Source: Sneathiella sp036844445
GTDB taxonomy: Bacteria; Pseudomonadota; Alphaproteobacteria; Sneathiellales; Sneathiellaceae
Assembly: GCF_036844445.1 (NCBI RefSeq)
Contig: NZ_DAIUFV010000002.1
Location: 558,001-622,000, forward strand
Reading direction: 5' to 3'
DNA length: 64,000 nucleotides
Numbering within the stretch: the first letter of the stretch is position 1; the number at the start of each line of letters is the position of its first letter. The notes under the pieces are model-generated. The model was not told the origin of the DNA and ran no database searches. It saw only the letters and a list, made by a program, of their open reading frames with translations. Both the position numbers and the translations under genes were made by a program. Below are positions 53,616 through 62,445 of this stretch, piece after piece.

Positions 53616-54035
53616 CTATCCCTTTTTAAAGAGCGGAATGATCTGGCCGTTGCCCGACGTGCCCCAGAGGAGGCGCACCTTCATGCCGATCTCAAGTTCG
53701 CCCGGCTCCGCATCGACAATGTTCGTGATCAACCGCACCCCGCCGAGGCTCGGAAAGCTGACGACCGCGACGTTATAAGGCACGCGGGTCCGCACCGCCT
53801 CATGCGCGGGGTGATGGAGAAAGGTGAAGGTGAAGAGTTCCGCTTCATCCGGCGCTTCGACCCACTCGATCTTGTCGGATTGACATTGCGGGCAGAACGG
53901 GCCCGGCGGGTGGCGGAAGCTTTTACAGCTTCCGCAGCGCTGGAACGTTAGTTTCTTTTCCGAACAGTTGGCCCAATAGACGGCATCGTCGAATGAGGGA
54001 TCGGGACCCGGAACAGCATCTGGCATATATTGCAT
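53616..54035 (-). CDS. Zn-ribbon/OB-fold protein (DUF35), copy 2
   Basis: A 139-residue paralogue of copy 1 with zinc ligands at the same residue numbers (C34, C37, C48, C51: CGSCKSFRHPPGPFCPQC) and the OB-fold (ELFTFTFLHHPAHEAVRTRVPYNVAVVSFPSLGG). Unlike copy 1 it is not beside a thiolase: it follows dctM by 18 bp, at the end of the TRAP operon. Its partner is presumably thiolase copy 2, encoded divergently across the TRAP genes. Confidence 0.9.
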   Translation of the reverse strand: MQYMPDAVPGPDPSFDDAVYWANCSEKKLTFQRCGSCKSFRHPPGPFCPQCQSDKIEWVEAPDEAELFTFTFLHHPAHEAVRTRVPYNVAVVSFPSLGGVRLITNIVDAEPGELEIGMKVRLLWGTSGNGQIIPLFKKG

Positions 54036-54053
54036 TTTTATTTTCCTTATTTC

Positions 54054-55364
54054 TTAAGCAGCATAATCGACGAGGAACAGGGCGATTTGCGGAAATGCGA
54101 TCAGCAACACGATGATCAGCAGTTCCATTAGGACGAACGGGATACATCCTTTAAAGACCTCTCCCAGCGGCGCTTCCGGCACACTTCCCTTGACAACAAA
54201 GACGTTGATCCCGACCGGCGGCGTTATACAGCCGAGTTCGACTGCCTTTACAATGATGATGCCGAACCAGATCGGATCGTAACCGAGCTGGAGGATGATC
54301 GGAAAGACGATCGGCATGGTGATCAGGATCATCGAGATCCCGTCAACCAGCGCTCCGAGGACGATGTAGATCAAAATGATAAGTGCAAAGACGACATAGA
54401 CCGGAAGATCCATCCGCACGATTTGATCGGCGATCACGGTCGGCAGTTGTGACATGTTGAGGGCAAGACTGAACAATCCGGCGCCGATGATGAGCAGGAA
54501 GATGGCAGAAGTGGCGGTTCCCGTTTCCCAAAGACCGTTTTTGATATTCTGCCATGCGTTCTTGCGCGCCGCGACCATGATGAAGCTTAGAAACGCGCCG
54601 ACGGCGGCGGCCTCCGTTGCGGTCGCGATGCCGAGATAGATCGAGCCCATCACCACCGCGAACAGCAGCATTACCTCCCAGGAGCGGCCGAGGGCGGCGA
54701 AGCGCTCCGTCCAGGGGGCCGCCTGCGCGCCCTGCTTGTCCATTCCGGCAAGCTCGGGCCTGATCTTCACGAGAAGATAAATGCCGATCATATAGATAAG
54801 GGCCGTCATGATACCGGGGACGATCGCGGCGATAAACAGCTTTACCAGCGACGCTTCGGTGATGAAGGAATAGATGACGAGAATGCCGCTTGGCGGGATG
54901 AGGACGCCAAGCGTGCCGCCCGCCGCAATCGTGCCGCCGGCAAGTGAATATTTGTACCCGCGGCGGATCATCTCGGGCAGGGCGACGCGCGCCATGGTGG
55001 AGGCCGTCGCGACACTCGAGCCACACACGGCAGAAAAGGCCGCACAGCCAAAGACGGTCGCCATGGCGAGACCGCCCGGCACATGGCCGAGCCAGCGCTG
55101 GCCCGCTTCGAACGCCCGTTGTGACAGGTTGGCGGAGAAGGCCATATAGCCCATAAAGAGGAAAAGCGGCAGCACGGTGAAAGAGAAATGCGCCGTAAAG
55201 GTATAGGGGAAATTGGCGATCAGATATTCTGCGGCCCCCCAGGGACGCATAGTGATGATGCCGACAAGCCCTGTCGCGGCAAGGGCGATCGCAATCGAGA
55301 TTCCCGACAGCAGCAGGATCAGCATCATGCTGACCAGAAGGGTACCAATAAGGACGGGATCCAT
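54054..55364 (-). CDS. dctM: TRAP transporter large permease (DctM)
   Basis: A 436-residue integral membrane protein with about 12 hydrophobic segments, the main translocation subunit of a sodium-driven TRAP importer. Typical DctM stretches include GLAMATVFGCAAFSAVCGSSVATASTMARVALPEMIRRGY and GGTIAAGGTLGVLIPPSGILVIYSFITE. The start ATG abuts the stop of dctQ. It should import a carboxylate for the CoA ligases of the island. Confidence 0.95.
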   Translation of the reverse strand: MDPVLIGTLLVSMMLILLLSGISIAIALAATGLVGIITMRPWGAAEYLIANFPYTFTAHFSFTVLPLFLFMGYMAFSANLSQRAFEAGQRWLGHVPGGLAMATVFGCAAFSAVCGSSVATASTMARVALPEMIRRGYKYSLAGGTIAAGGTLGVLIPPSGILVIYSFITEASLVKLFIAAIVPGIMTALIYMIGIYLLVKIRPELAGMDKQGAQAAPWTERFAALGRSWEVMLLFAVVMGSIYLGIATATEAAAVGAFLSFIMVAARKNAWQNIKNGLWETGTATSAIFLLIIGAGLFSLALNMSQLPTVIADQIVRMDLPVYVVFALIILIYIVLGALVDGISMILITMPIVFPIILQLGYDPIWFGIIIVKAVELGCITPPVGINVFVVKGSVPEAPLGEVFKGCIPFVLMELLIIVLLIAFPQIALFLVDYAA

Positions 55365-55886
55365 CTAGAAACTCGCTTTCTCTTCTTCCGCCTGCTGTTC
55401 GGGAATAAGACCGATGACGCGAAGAAGATCGAAGAAAAACTGCAAGGTCAGGCAGACAAGCCCGACGGCGAGGATGATGCGCGAAGGCCAGATCGGAAAC
55501 GCAATCACGCCATAGCTCGATTCGTTGCTAAGCGTCATCGAATGCGCGATATCAATGGTGAGCCATGCCAGCAGCCCGCAAACCACCGTCGAGGCGACCG
55601 TCGAGATAAACCGCGCAACGCGAAGGCCCGCCGGCGGCAGGTGGGTCGTCAGCAGTTCGATGGAAAAATTATGATTTTTCTGCTGTGCTGCGGCCATACC
55701 GAGAAAAATAAGGCCGACCATGATCAGGACGGCCAGTTCGTTGCCGCCCGGGATCGGTTTGCTGAAAACGCTGCGCCCCACAACGTCGGCGACGATCAGC
55801 AGCATGGTGACGAGAGTGAGGAAGCCGCTTGCGATGCCAAGGCGTAGCAGGAAGCGTTCGATACCCTCCACGAGACGTGTAAACAT
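55365..55886 (-). CDS. dctQ: TRAP transporter small permease (DctQ)
   Basis: A 173-residue four-helix membrane protein of the DctQ family. The conserved region is VADVVGRSVFSKPIPGGNELAVLIMVGLIFLGMAAAQQKNHNFSIELL. The start at 55886 follows AGGGGGC; an in-frame start at 55928 adds unconserved residues. It is directly contiguous with dctM and follows dctP by about 75 bp, so the order is P-Q-M. Confidence 0.93.
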   Translation of the reverse strand: MFTRLVEGIERFLLRLGIASGFLTLVTMLLIVADVVGRSVFSKPIPGGNELAVLIMVGLIFLGMAAAQQKNHNFSIELLTTHLPPAGLRVARFISTVASTVVCGLLAWLTIDIAHSMTLSNESSYGVIAFPIWPSRIILAVGLVCLTLQFFFDLLRVIGLIPEQQAEEEKASF

Positions 55887-55960
55887 GATGTGCCCCCTGT
55901 CAGATGCGGAAATGCGAAAGAGACGCAAGGTCTCTTTCGCCAGTTATGCAGTTTAGCTGA

Positions 55961-57064
55961 TTAGGAGCCGCATGCTTCCTGGAAGATCTGCCAACCGTTC
56001 TGGTAGGTCGAGGTTGCTTCATGCTTGCGGATGAGGGACACGTAATCTTCCAGCACCTTGTTCGCGTCGACACCGGCAAGCTTCGAGGCCCATTCAACCC
56101 AGCGGTCCTTGATCTTGTCATAGGCAACGGCGCGGACTTTTTCGGCTTCAGCATCGTCAAAGAGATGGATCTGCACGCCGCCGTCTTTTTTGCTCATTTC
56201 ACAAAGGCGAATGGCGTTTTCACGCACCTCATCCTGACGCAGCTTGTTGTAATGCGGGATCACATCCGCGGCGACGTCCATGATGATCTTCTGGTGCTCG
56301 GGGCTGAGCTTGTTCCAGCGATCGAGATTGATCGCGACGATGTTGGCCGCATAAACGCCCATCCGGCCACCGTCGGAGCCATATTTGGAGGCTTCGGCGA
56401 GACCGCCTTTGACGGACGAATCAAACGGGGAAGACGTCATGGCGTCAACCACGCCGCGGGACATGCCTTCCAGTGCTTCCGGATAGGGGACAGAAACCGG
56501 CGTTGCGCCAAGCGCCTGCACCGTATCGGCGATGGCGAGAACAGCGCGAATCTTCAGGCCGTTATAATCTTCCGCCTTGGTGATCGGCAGACGGGAGAAG
56601 ATGGTGTTCACCGAATAGCCGCGGGCGAACAGGACCTTTGCATTCCGCCCCTCATATTCTTTCCTGAGGTTTTCGTTGGCATTGAAGAGTTCAGTGAATG
56701 CGCCGGTCACCGCGTCACTGTCGTTGGTGATGAACGGCAGCGTCACGTTGGAGAGCGGGTAGTCATTGCGGTTATAAGCGCTCGGCACGCCCGCGACGAT
56801 GTCCGCAGCCCCACGCGAAAGACCCGGGAAGAGGTCCGAGGCGCTCAGCAGGCTGCCGCTGAAATAACGTTCAAAGACGATTTCGCCATTGCTGCGCTTC
56901 TCGACCTCGTCCATGAACCAGATATCGCCATGCGAGGTCGTGTAGATTTCCGAAATATAGGTCGCATAGACGAGTTTTTCTTTGACCTGGGCGGAGGCGG
57001 GAAGACCGGTCGCGATGACGCCGACCAGTCCCAAAGCGCCGAGGATTAGCTTCGACATTTTCAT
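55961..57064 (-). CDS. dctP: TRAP transporter periplasmic substrate-binding protein (DctP)
   Basis: A 367-residue periplasmic protein with a signal peptide (MKMSKLILGALGLVGVIATGLPASA). The mature domain has typical DctP features, with the ligand Arg region in YNGLKIRAVLAIADTVQALGATPVSVPYPEALEGMSRGVVDAMTSS. The length and the EGM-RGVVDA stretch fit DctP/C4-type carboxylate or fatty acid-like ligands. The ligand is not predictable. It heads the TRAP operon and is preceded by the dyad-bearing region. Confidence 0.94.
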   Translation of the reverse strand: MKMSKLILGALGLVGVIATGLPASAQVKEKLVYATYISEIYTTSHGDIWFMDEVEKRSNGEIVFERYFSGSLLSASDLFPGLSRGAADIVAGVPSAYNRNDYPLSNVTLPFITNDSDAVTGAFTELFNANENLRKEYEGRNAKVLFARGYSVNTIFSRLPITKAEDYNGLKIRAVLAIADTVQALGATPVSVPYPEALEGMSRGVVDAMTSSPFDSSVKGGLAEASKYGSDGGRMGVYAANIVAINLDRWNKLSPEHQKIIMDVAADVIPHYNKLRQDEVRENAIRLCEMSKKDGGVQIHLFDDAEAEKVRAVAYDKIKDRWVEWASKLAGVDANKVLEDYVSLIRKHEATSTYQNGWQIFQEACGS

Positions 57065-57184
57065 GTATGTTTCTCCCTAATTTTTTTATGGGCTGCCCTG
57101 ATCGGCCACCGTATGTTTTTGCGAATGGCGAATTGGCCACCAAACATGTTGATTATTTCATATGATTGCGCGTATAGTCAACAG

Positions 57185-57201
57185 ATGAAATAACTGTTCA
57201 T
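57185..57201. promoter_or_regulatory. Dyad ATGAA-N7-TTCAT, site 2
   Basis: The same 17-bp architecture as at 52515, here in the 200-bp gap between dctP (leftwards) and thiolase copy 2 (rightwards). It overlaps the adjoining 17-bp palindrome. Confidence 0.55.
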
Positions 57202-57211
57202 TTAATGAACA
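57195..57211. promoter_or_regulatory. 17-bp palindrome TGTTCATTTAATGAACA
   Basis: Perfect apart from the central base. It shares the TTCAT/ATGAA half-sites of site 2, which it overlaps, giving an extended operator-like region 54-80 bp before thiolase copy 2. Confidence 0.6.
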
Positions 57212-57264
57212 CTTTTAGAGAAGCTGACATATAGAAGTCAGTCGGACAGGCATGAGGAGGTTTT

Positions 57265-58443
57265 ATGGTCAACAGCAATCAGCGCGCATGTATCGTCGGC
57301 ATCGGGGAAACCGCCTACCGGCGTTGGGGCACGGTGACGGAGGAAAGCGAATTCAGCCTCGCCTGCAAGGCGATCATGGCGGCGGCGGCGGATGCCGGTC
57401 TGCCACTCAGCGAAATTGACGGCTTCGCCGCCCATTCGGACGATCGCAACGATCCGGCGCGCCTCGAAGTGACGCTCGGCATCAAGCAGCTGCGCCTCGC
57501 CTCGATGGTCTGGGGCGGCGGCGGCGGCGGCGCCTGCGCCTCGCTCTCCAACGCGGTGGCGGCGGTCGAGAACGGCTCGGCCAACTATGTCGTCGTGCTG
57601 CGCGCGCTCTGCCAGGGGCAGCAGTTCCGCTACGGCCAGTTCCATGAATGGAGCGCGCATCAGAAATTCTCCTCCCCTTACGGCCTTTTCTCCCCTCCGG
57701 GTCAGGCGGCCATGACCTTCCGCCGCTATATGCACCAGTATGGGCTGACGGAAGAACAGCTCGCGCGGGTCCCTCTCGCCTGTCGGGCCAATGCAAACCG
57801 CAACCCCAATGCGGTGATGCATGACCGGCCGCTTGATCTGGAGACTTATCTGAAGGGCCGCATGATCGCCGAGCCCTATCGCGTCTATGACTGCTGCCTC
57901 GAGACGGACGGCGCCTGCGCGCTTATCGTCACGACGCGCGAGCGCGCCCGCGATCTGAAGGGCAAGCCCGCGCACGTCCTCGCGGTCGGTCAGGGCGGCG
58001 ACGGCCGCTGGGGCACCGGCAATTTCGGCAACTACAACATGCCCGAAGACATCTTCACCATGGGCCCGCAGCAGCGCCTCGCCAATGAACTGTTCGCCCG
58101 TGCGGGCGTGGAACGTGACGAGATCGACGTCGCGCAGTTCTACGATGCCTTCAGCGGCGCGGTCTTCACGGCGATCGAGGCCTTCGGCTTCTGCGGCCGG
58201 GGCGAGGCCGGGGCATTCGTCGAGGCGGGCCATATCGACTATCCGACCGGCAGCCTGCCCATCAACACCTCGGGTGGCCTCCTCTCGGAAGCCTATGTCC
58301 ACGGCCTCAACCTGCTGATCGAAGGGGTCAAGCAGGTGCGCGGCACGTCCACATCGCAGGTAAAAAATGCCAAGGTCTGTCTGGTTACCGCGGCGCCGGT
58401 AACGCCTTCGAGCGCCACCATTCTCGGGGCCGAGCCGAACTAG
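57265..58443 (+). CDS. Thiolase-like protein (SCP2/aldolase type), copy 2
   Basis: A 392-residue paralogue of copy 1. It begins CIVGIGETAYRRWG, has VWGGGGGGACASLSNA with C91-A-S in the thiolase nucleophile position, and ends NTSGGLLSEAYVHGLNLLIEGVKQVRGTSTSQ. The thiolase GHP motif and the last Cys motif are absent, as in copy 1, but the putative nucleophile Cys is kept. It has a GAGGAGG ribosome-binding site and is divergent from dctP. Confidence 0.88.
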   Translation: MVNSNQRACIVGIGETAYRRWGTVTEESEFSLACKAIMAAAADAGLPLSEIDGFAAHSDDRNDPARLEVTLGIKQLRLASMVWGGGGGGACASLSNAVAAVENGSANYVVVLRALCQGQQFRYGQFHEWSAHQKFSSPYGLFSPPGQAAMTFRRYMHQYGLTEEQLARVPLACRANANRNPNAVMHDRPLDLETYLKGRMIAEPYRVYDCCLETDGACALIVTTRERARDLKGKPAHVLAVGQGGDGRWGTGNFGNYNMPEDIFTMGPQQRLANELFARAGVERDEIDVAQFYDAFSGAVFTAIEAFGFCGRGEAGAFVEAGHIDYPTGSLPINTSGGLLSEAYVHGLNLLIEGVKQVRGTSTSQVKNAKVCLVTAAPVTPSSATILGAEPN

Positions 58444-58481
58444 AAAACATAAGCCGACAAGACGGCACGGGAGATCGTCAG

Positions 58482-60209
58482 ATGCATTATGATATTCTCA
58501 TCAGAAACGGAATGATCGCGGATGGTCGGGGCGGCGAGCCCTATGCCGCGGATATCGCCATTCTGGGCGGGAAGATTGCCGCCGTCGGCGCCCTTACCGG
58601 GACGGCGGCCGAGATCATCGATGCGGATGGCCGGCTGGTGACGCCGGGATTTGTCGATCTTCACACACATTATGATGCGCAGGCGACATGGGCGGAGCGG
58701 CTAACCCCCTCTTCCGCCCACGGCGTCACCACGGCGGTCATGGGCAACTGCGGCGTCGGATTCGCCCCCTGCCGGCCGGAAGATCACGACAGTCTCATCC
58801 GCCTTATGGAAGGGGTGGAAGATATTCCCGGCGTCGTGATGGCCGAGGGGATTCCGTGGAAGTGGGAGAGCTTTCCCGAGTTTCTCGATTTTCTCGGCGC
58901 CCGGCGCTATGACATGGATATCGGCGCCTACCTTCCCCATGCCCCGCTTCGCGTCTACACCATGGGCCGGCGCGGCATCGACCGCGAGCCTGCCAATGCC
59001 GATGATCTCGCCCGCATGTCGCAGGTGGTGGCCGAGGCGATGAAGGCCGGCGCGCTCGGCTTTTCCACCTCGCGCAGCCTCAATCATCGCTCCAGCGACC
59101 AGCATCTGATGCCGGGCATTTCCGCGTCCGAAAGCGAGTTGATGGCGATTGCGAGCAGCATCCGCACGTCAGCCAGGGGCCTGCTCCAGTTCATCACCGA
59201 ATTTACCGAAGCCGAGACCGATTTCGGCATGCTGCGACGGATCAGCGAGAAATCCGGCGTCCCGATGACCTTCTCCCTGTCGCAGCGCTCGGCAACCCCG
59301 GATCTTTGGAAGACGCTTCTCGATTTGACCGCCGAGGCAAATGCGGACGGTGTGCAGATCATGCCGCAAGTTTATTGCCGTCCGATCGGGCTGCTGCTCG
59401 GACACAAGCTGCATTATCATTTCTTCTCCTTCTCGCCGAGCTATCTCGCCCTCAAGGATCTCTCGCCGGAGGTACGGCTTGAGAGGATGCGCGACCCCGA
59501 GCTGCGCCGCCGCATCATTGCGGAATTCCCGGCCGAGGCCCCCTATTCCGTTATCAACCGCTCCCTCATCGATCTCGCCAATATCTATCTGATGACGGAG
59601 AGTTTCGATTATTCGCCGAAACCCGAGGACAGCCTCAAAGCGATCGCCGCGGCGCGCGGCGTGCCGCTTGCCGAGCTTGCCTATGATCTCCTGATCGAGA
59701 AGGACGGCAGCAACGTTTTCTATGCCCCCGCGCTCAATTTCGCTGACAAGAATCTGAAGGCCGTCGAGGCGATGCTGAAGCATCCGAACACTCTCTTCGG
59801 GCTTGGCGATGGCGGCGCGCATGTCGGCATCATCTGCGATGCGAGCGGCCAGACCTTCATGCTGCAGCACTGGGCGGATGAGAAGACGAGCGGGCATATC
59901 CCGATCGGCCAGGTGGTCAAGAAGCTGACCCTCGACAATGCCCGGGCCGCGCATCTCTTCGATCGCGGCGTGATCGCGCCCGGCTACCGCGCCGATCTCA
60001 ATGTCATCGACCTCGACCGGCTGAAGCTCCATCTCCCGGAAATGCACTATGACCTGCCGCTTGGCAGCGGCCGCCTCGTGCAGCGCGCGGATGGCTATGA
60101 CGCGACGCTGGTTGCGGGCGAAATCACCTATCGAAACGGCGAGCCGACGGGGCGACTGCCGGGCCGGCTGATCCGCGGCGCGCAGGAGGCACCGCAGCTA
60201 TCTGCCTAA
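58482..60209 (+). CDS. N-acyl-D-amino-acid deacylase-like amidohydrolase
   Basis: A 575-residue amidohydrolase of the D-aminoacylase subgroup. It has H-x-H in VDLHTHYDAQATW (H61, H63), the metal-bridging Cys region VMGNCGVGFAPC (C90), and the catalytic Asp region GLGDGGAHVGIICDAS. The protein is longer than D-aminoacylase (about 480), with an insert around 330-420. It follows thiolase copy 2 by 38 bp, so it is probably in the same transcript, linking amide or ring hydrolysis to the CoA pathway. The substrate is unknown. Confidence 0.88.
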   Translation: MHYDILIRNGMIADGRGGEPYAADIAILGGKIAAVGALTGTAAEIIDADGRLVTPGFVDLHTHYDAQATWAERLTPSSAHGVTTAVMGNCGVGFAPCRPEDHDSLIRLMEGVEDIPGVVMAEGIPWKWESFPEFLDFLGARRYDMDIGAYLPHAPLRVYTMGRRGIDREPANADDLARMSQVVAEAMKAGALGFSTSRSLNHRSSDQHLMPGISASESELMAIASSIRTSARGLLQFITEFTEAETDFGMLRRISEKSGVPMTFSLSQRSATPDLWKTLLDLTAEANADGVQIMPQVYCRPIGLLLGHKLHYHFFSFSPSYLALKDLSPEVRLERMRDPELRRRIIAEFPAEAPYSVINRSLIDLANIYLMTESFDYSPKPEDSLKAIAAARGVPLAELAYDLLIEKDGSNVFYAPALNFADKNLKAVEAMLKHPNTLFGLGDGGAHVGIICDASGQTFMLQHWADEKTSGHIPIGQVVKKLTLDNARAAHLFDRGVIAPGYRADLNVIDLDRLKLHLPEMHYDLPLGSGRLVQRADGYDATLVAGEITYRNGEPTGRLPGRLIRGAQEAPQLSA

Positions 60210-60472
60210 TATCGATAGCGCAGATCTCGATATATATAAGGTCCCCGGTACCGCACAACCACAAGCGCCGGCAGCGATTAGCGCGTGCGTTCGTTGATTG
60301 TTAATCACTTGCGGCTATAGAGAGAAAAATCGCTGCGGCTTGAACCTCTGCGCCGAATAAGGTAGGAGATCAGCATCGCGTATCCCCGCTTTTCAAGGGA
60401 TCTCCGCTTTTCCACGTCATAACAAGACCGGATGCAGCATTTCAGAGAACCGGCCGAGGAAAATTAGTTGCC

Positions 60473-61357
60473 ATGAAAACCTTTGCTTTCACTGTCAAAT
60501 GTAAATCCATGCGCGGCGTTGTCGCAGCGATTTCCGGCTTTCTCGCCGATAACGGCTGCAATATCACCGACAGCGCGCAGTATGACGATCAGGAAACCGG
60601 GAATTTTTTTATGCGGACCAGTTTCCTGAGCGAAACGGGCAAGACGCTTGAAGAGTTGCGCGAGGGCTTTGCGCCGGTCGGACGGAAATTCGACATGGAA
60701 TATGATTTTCACGACGAAGCGAAGAAAATGAAGGTCATCATCATGGTCTCGCGTTTCGGGCACTGCCTGAATGACCTGCTCTATCGCTGGCGGATCGGCG
60801 CAATGCCGATCGATATCGTCGCCGTGATCTCCAACCATCTTGACTATCAGAAGCTGGTCGTCAACCACGACATCCCTTTCCACCATATCCGGGTGACGAA
60901 AGACAACAAGGCCGAAGCCGAGGCCGCCCAGATGCAGATTGTCGAGGAGACGGGCGCCGAGCTGATCGTGCTCGCCCGCTATATGCAGATCCTGTCGGAT
61001 GAGATGTGCCGCCGGATGGCCGGGCGGATCATCAACATCCATCATTCCTTCCTGCCGAGCTTCAAGGGCGCGAATCCCTACAAGCAGGCATTTGATCGCG
61101 GCGTCAAGCTGATCGGCGCCACGTCGCACTATGTCACCGCCAATCTCGACGAAGGGCCGATCATCGAGCAGGACATCATCCGCGTCAGCCACGCGCAAAG
61201 CCCCGCCGATTATGTCAGCCTCGGCCGCGATGTGGAAAGCCAGGTGCTCTCGCGCGCGCTGCATGCGCATATCCACCGCCGCGTCTTTATCAACGGCAAC
61301 AAAACCGTCGTCTTCCCCGCCAGCCCCGGTAGCTACGCCTCGGAGCGGATGGGCTAA
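60473..61357 (+). CDS. purU: Formyltetrahydrofolate deformylase
   Basis: A 294-residue PurU that hydrolyses 10-formyl-THF to formate and THF. It has an N-terminal ACT domain (MRGVVAAISGFLADNGCNITDSAQYDD), then a formyltransferase-type domain with the catalytic Asn-His-Asp set in INIHHSFLPSFKGANPYKQAF and ATSHYVTANLDEGPIIEQD. The length is standard. The 263-bp upstream gap has no recognised riboswitch. It balances one-carbon pools, often with glycine betaine or methionine metabolism. Confidence 0.95.
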   Translation: MKTFAFTVKCKSMRGVVAAISGFLADNGCNITDSAQYDDQETGNFFMRTSFLSETGKTLEELREGFAPVGRKFDMEYDFHDEAKKMKVIIMVSRFGHCLNDLLYRWRIGAMPIDIVAVISNHLDYQKLVVNHDIPFHHIRVTKDNKAEAEAAQMQIVEETGAELIVLARYMQILSDEMCRRMAGRIINIHHSFLPSFKGANPYKQAFDRGVKLIGATSHYVTANLDEGPIIEQDIIRVSHAQSPADYVSLGRDVESQVLSRALHAHIHRRVFINGNKTVVFPASPGSYASERMG

Positions 61358-61414
61358 GCCCGTACACTTCCGCCGCCAGCTCTCCTGCCGCGATTCGAGG
61401 CGACCGCCTGCCTG

Positions 61415-62320
61415 TCAGTCGGGATAGACGCAAGCCTCAAGCGCCGCGGCGACCTGCACTGCGAAACGCGCGGACGCGACGGGAAGCGTGCGCCCGCGTT
61501 TCTGGCCGAGGATCAGGCTTCCGGGTTTCAGATCCTTGTCCGAGATTGCCCGATAAACCAGCTCATCGCCCGCATTGTCAGGAAGGCCGATCGGGATCTG
61601 GAAACCGATCACATTCTCATGCCGGACATAATGCCGGATAAGCTCAAAACTCTCCGTTTCGACCATCGGTGTCAGCTTGCGCAAATTGCGCCGCGCCGCG
61701 GTATCAAGGAGATGCCGCACCCCATACTCAACCGTCGGCACGATATGCGGCCAGTCAAGACAATCACGTAAACGGATTTCCTTTCTGCGGGCGAGCGGGT
61801 GCCCTGCCTGCATGATGGCGCAGACGGGCTGCGGGATGATCTGGAGTACTTCGAAATCCACGAGATAAAGCGGCTCGAACACAAGCGCGAGATCACTGGA
61901 ATAGCTTGCCAGCTCCTGTTCCGTCTGGCTGCGGTCGCGGACATTGACGGCAAAGCTGACCCCCGGATGCTCGGCGCGATATTCGGCAATCTGCCGCGGC
62001 AGAAAATAGGGCAGCAGCGCCTGCGAACAGGCAATGGACACATGCCCGCGCCGCACGCCTGAAAGATCCGCCACCTGCCCCTGCACGCGCGAAAGGTCGG
62101 ACTGCATGACCCGGTAATGATGCAGCAGCAACTCCCCCGCCGGGTTGAGCCGCACCCCGCCCGGAACGCGTTCGAAGATTTCCGCGCCGAAATCCTCCTC
62201 AAAACGGATGATCCGCCGGGTCAGCGCCGAGGCCGTGATGTTCATATCCTCCGCCGCGCGTCGCATCGAGCCCGCGCGCGCCACCGCTTCAATGAGCCGA
62301 AAAGTAAGCAAGTGTCTCAT
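61415..62320 (-). CDS. LysR family transcriptional regulator
   Basis: A 301-residue LTTR with an N-terminal winged HTH (LTFRLIEAVARAGSMRRAAEDMNITASALTRRIIRFEEDFGAEIFERVPGGVRLNPAG) and a C-terminal effector domain. It is divergent from the solute-binding protein gene and probably regulates it, as is common for LysR. It is convergent with purU (58 bp between stops). Confidence 0.93.
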   Translation of the reverse strand: MRHLLTFRLIEAVARAGSMRRAAEDMNITASALTRRIIRFEEDFGAEIFERVPGGVRLNPAGELLLHHYRVMQSDLSRVQGQVADLSGVRRGHVSIACSQALLPYFLPRQIAEYRAEHPGVSFAVNVRDRSQTEQELASYSSDLALVFEPLYLVDFEVLQIIPQPVCAIMQAGHPLARRKEIRLRDCLDWPHIVPTVEYGVRHLLDTAARRNLRKLTPMVETESFELIRHYVRHENVIGFQIPIGLPDNAGDELVYRAISDKDLKPGSLILGQKRGRTLPVASARFAVQVAAALEACVYPD

Positions 62321-62362
62321 TCAGAACGATATTTCCTGACGTGGTGCATTTTACGAACCGGC

Positions 62363-62380
62363 TTGCTGAATTCTTAGCAA
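62363..62380. promoter_or_regulatory. LTTR-type dyad TTGCT-N8-AGCAA
   Basis: An inverted repeat in the 125-bp region between the divergent lysR and solute-binding protein genes. It lies where an LTTR recognition site (T-N11-A dyad) would be expected. Confidence 0.5.
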
Positions 62381-62445
62381 TTTTATGTACCGTAAATCAC
62401 CCTATTCTGGTCCGCAATGAATTTCACGTTGCGAAAGGGCTCAAG

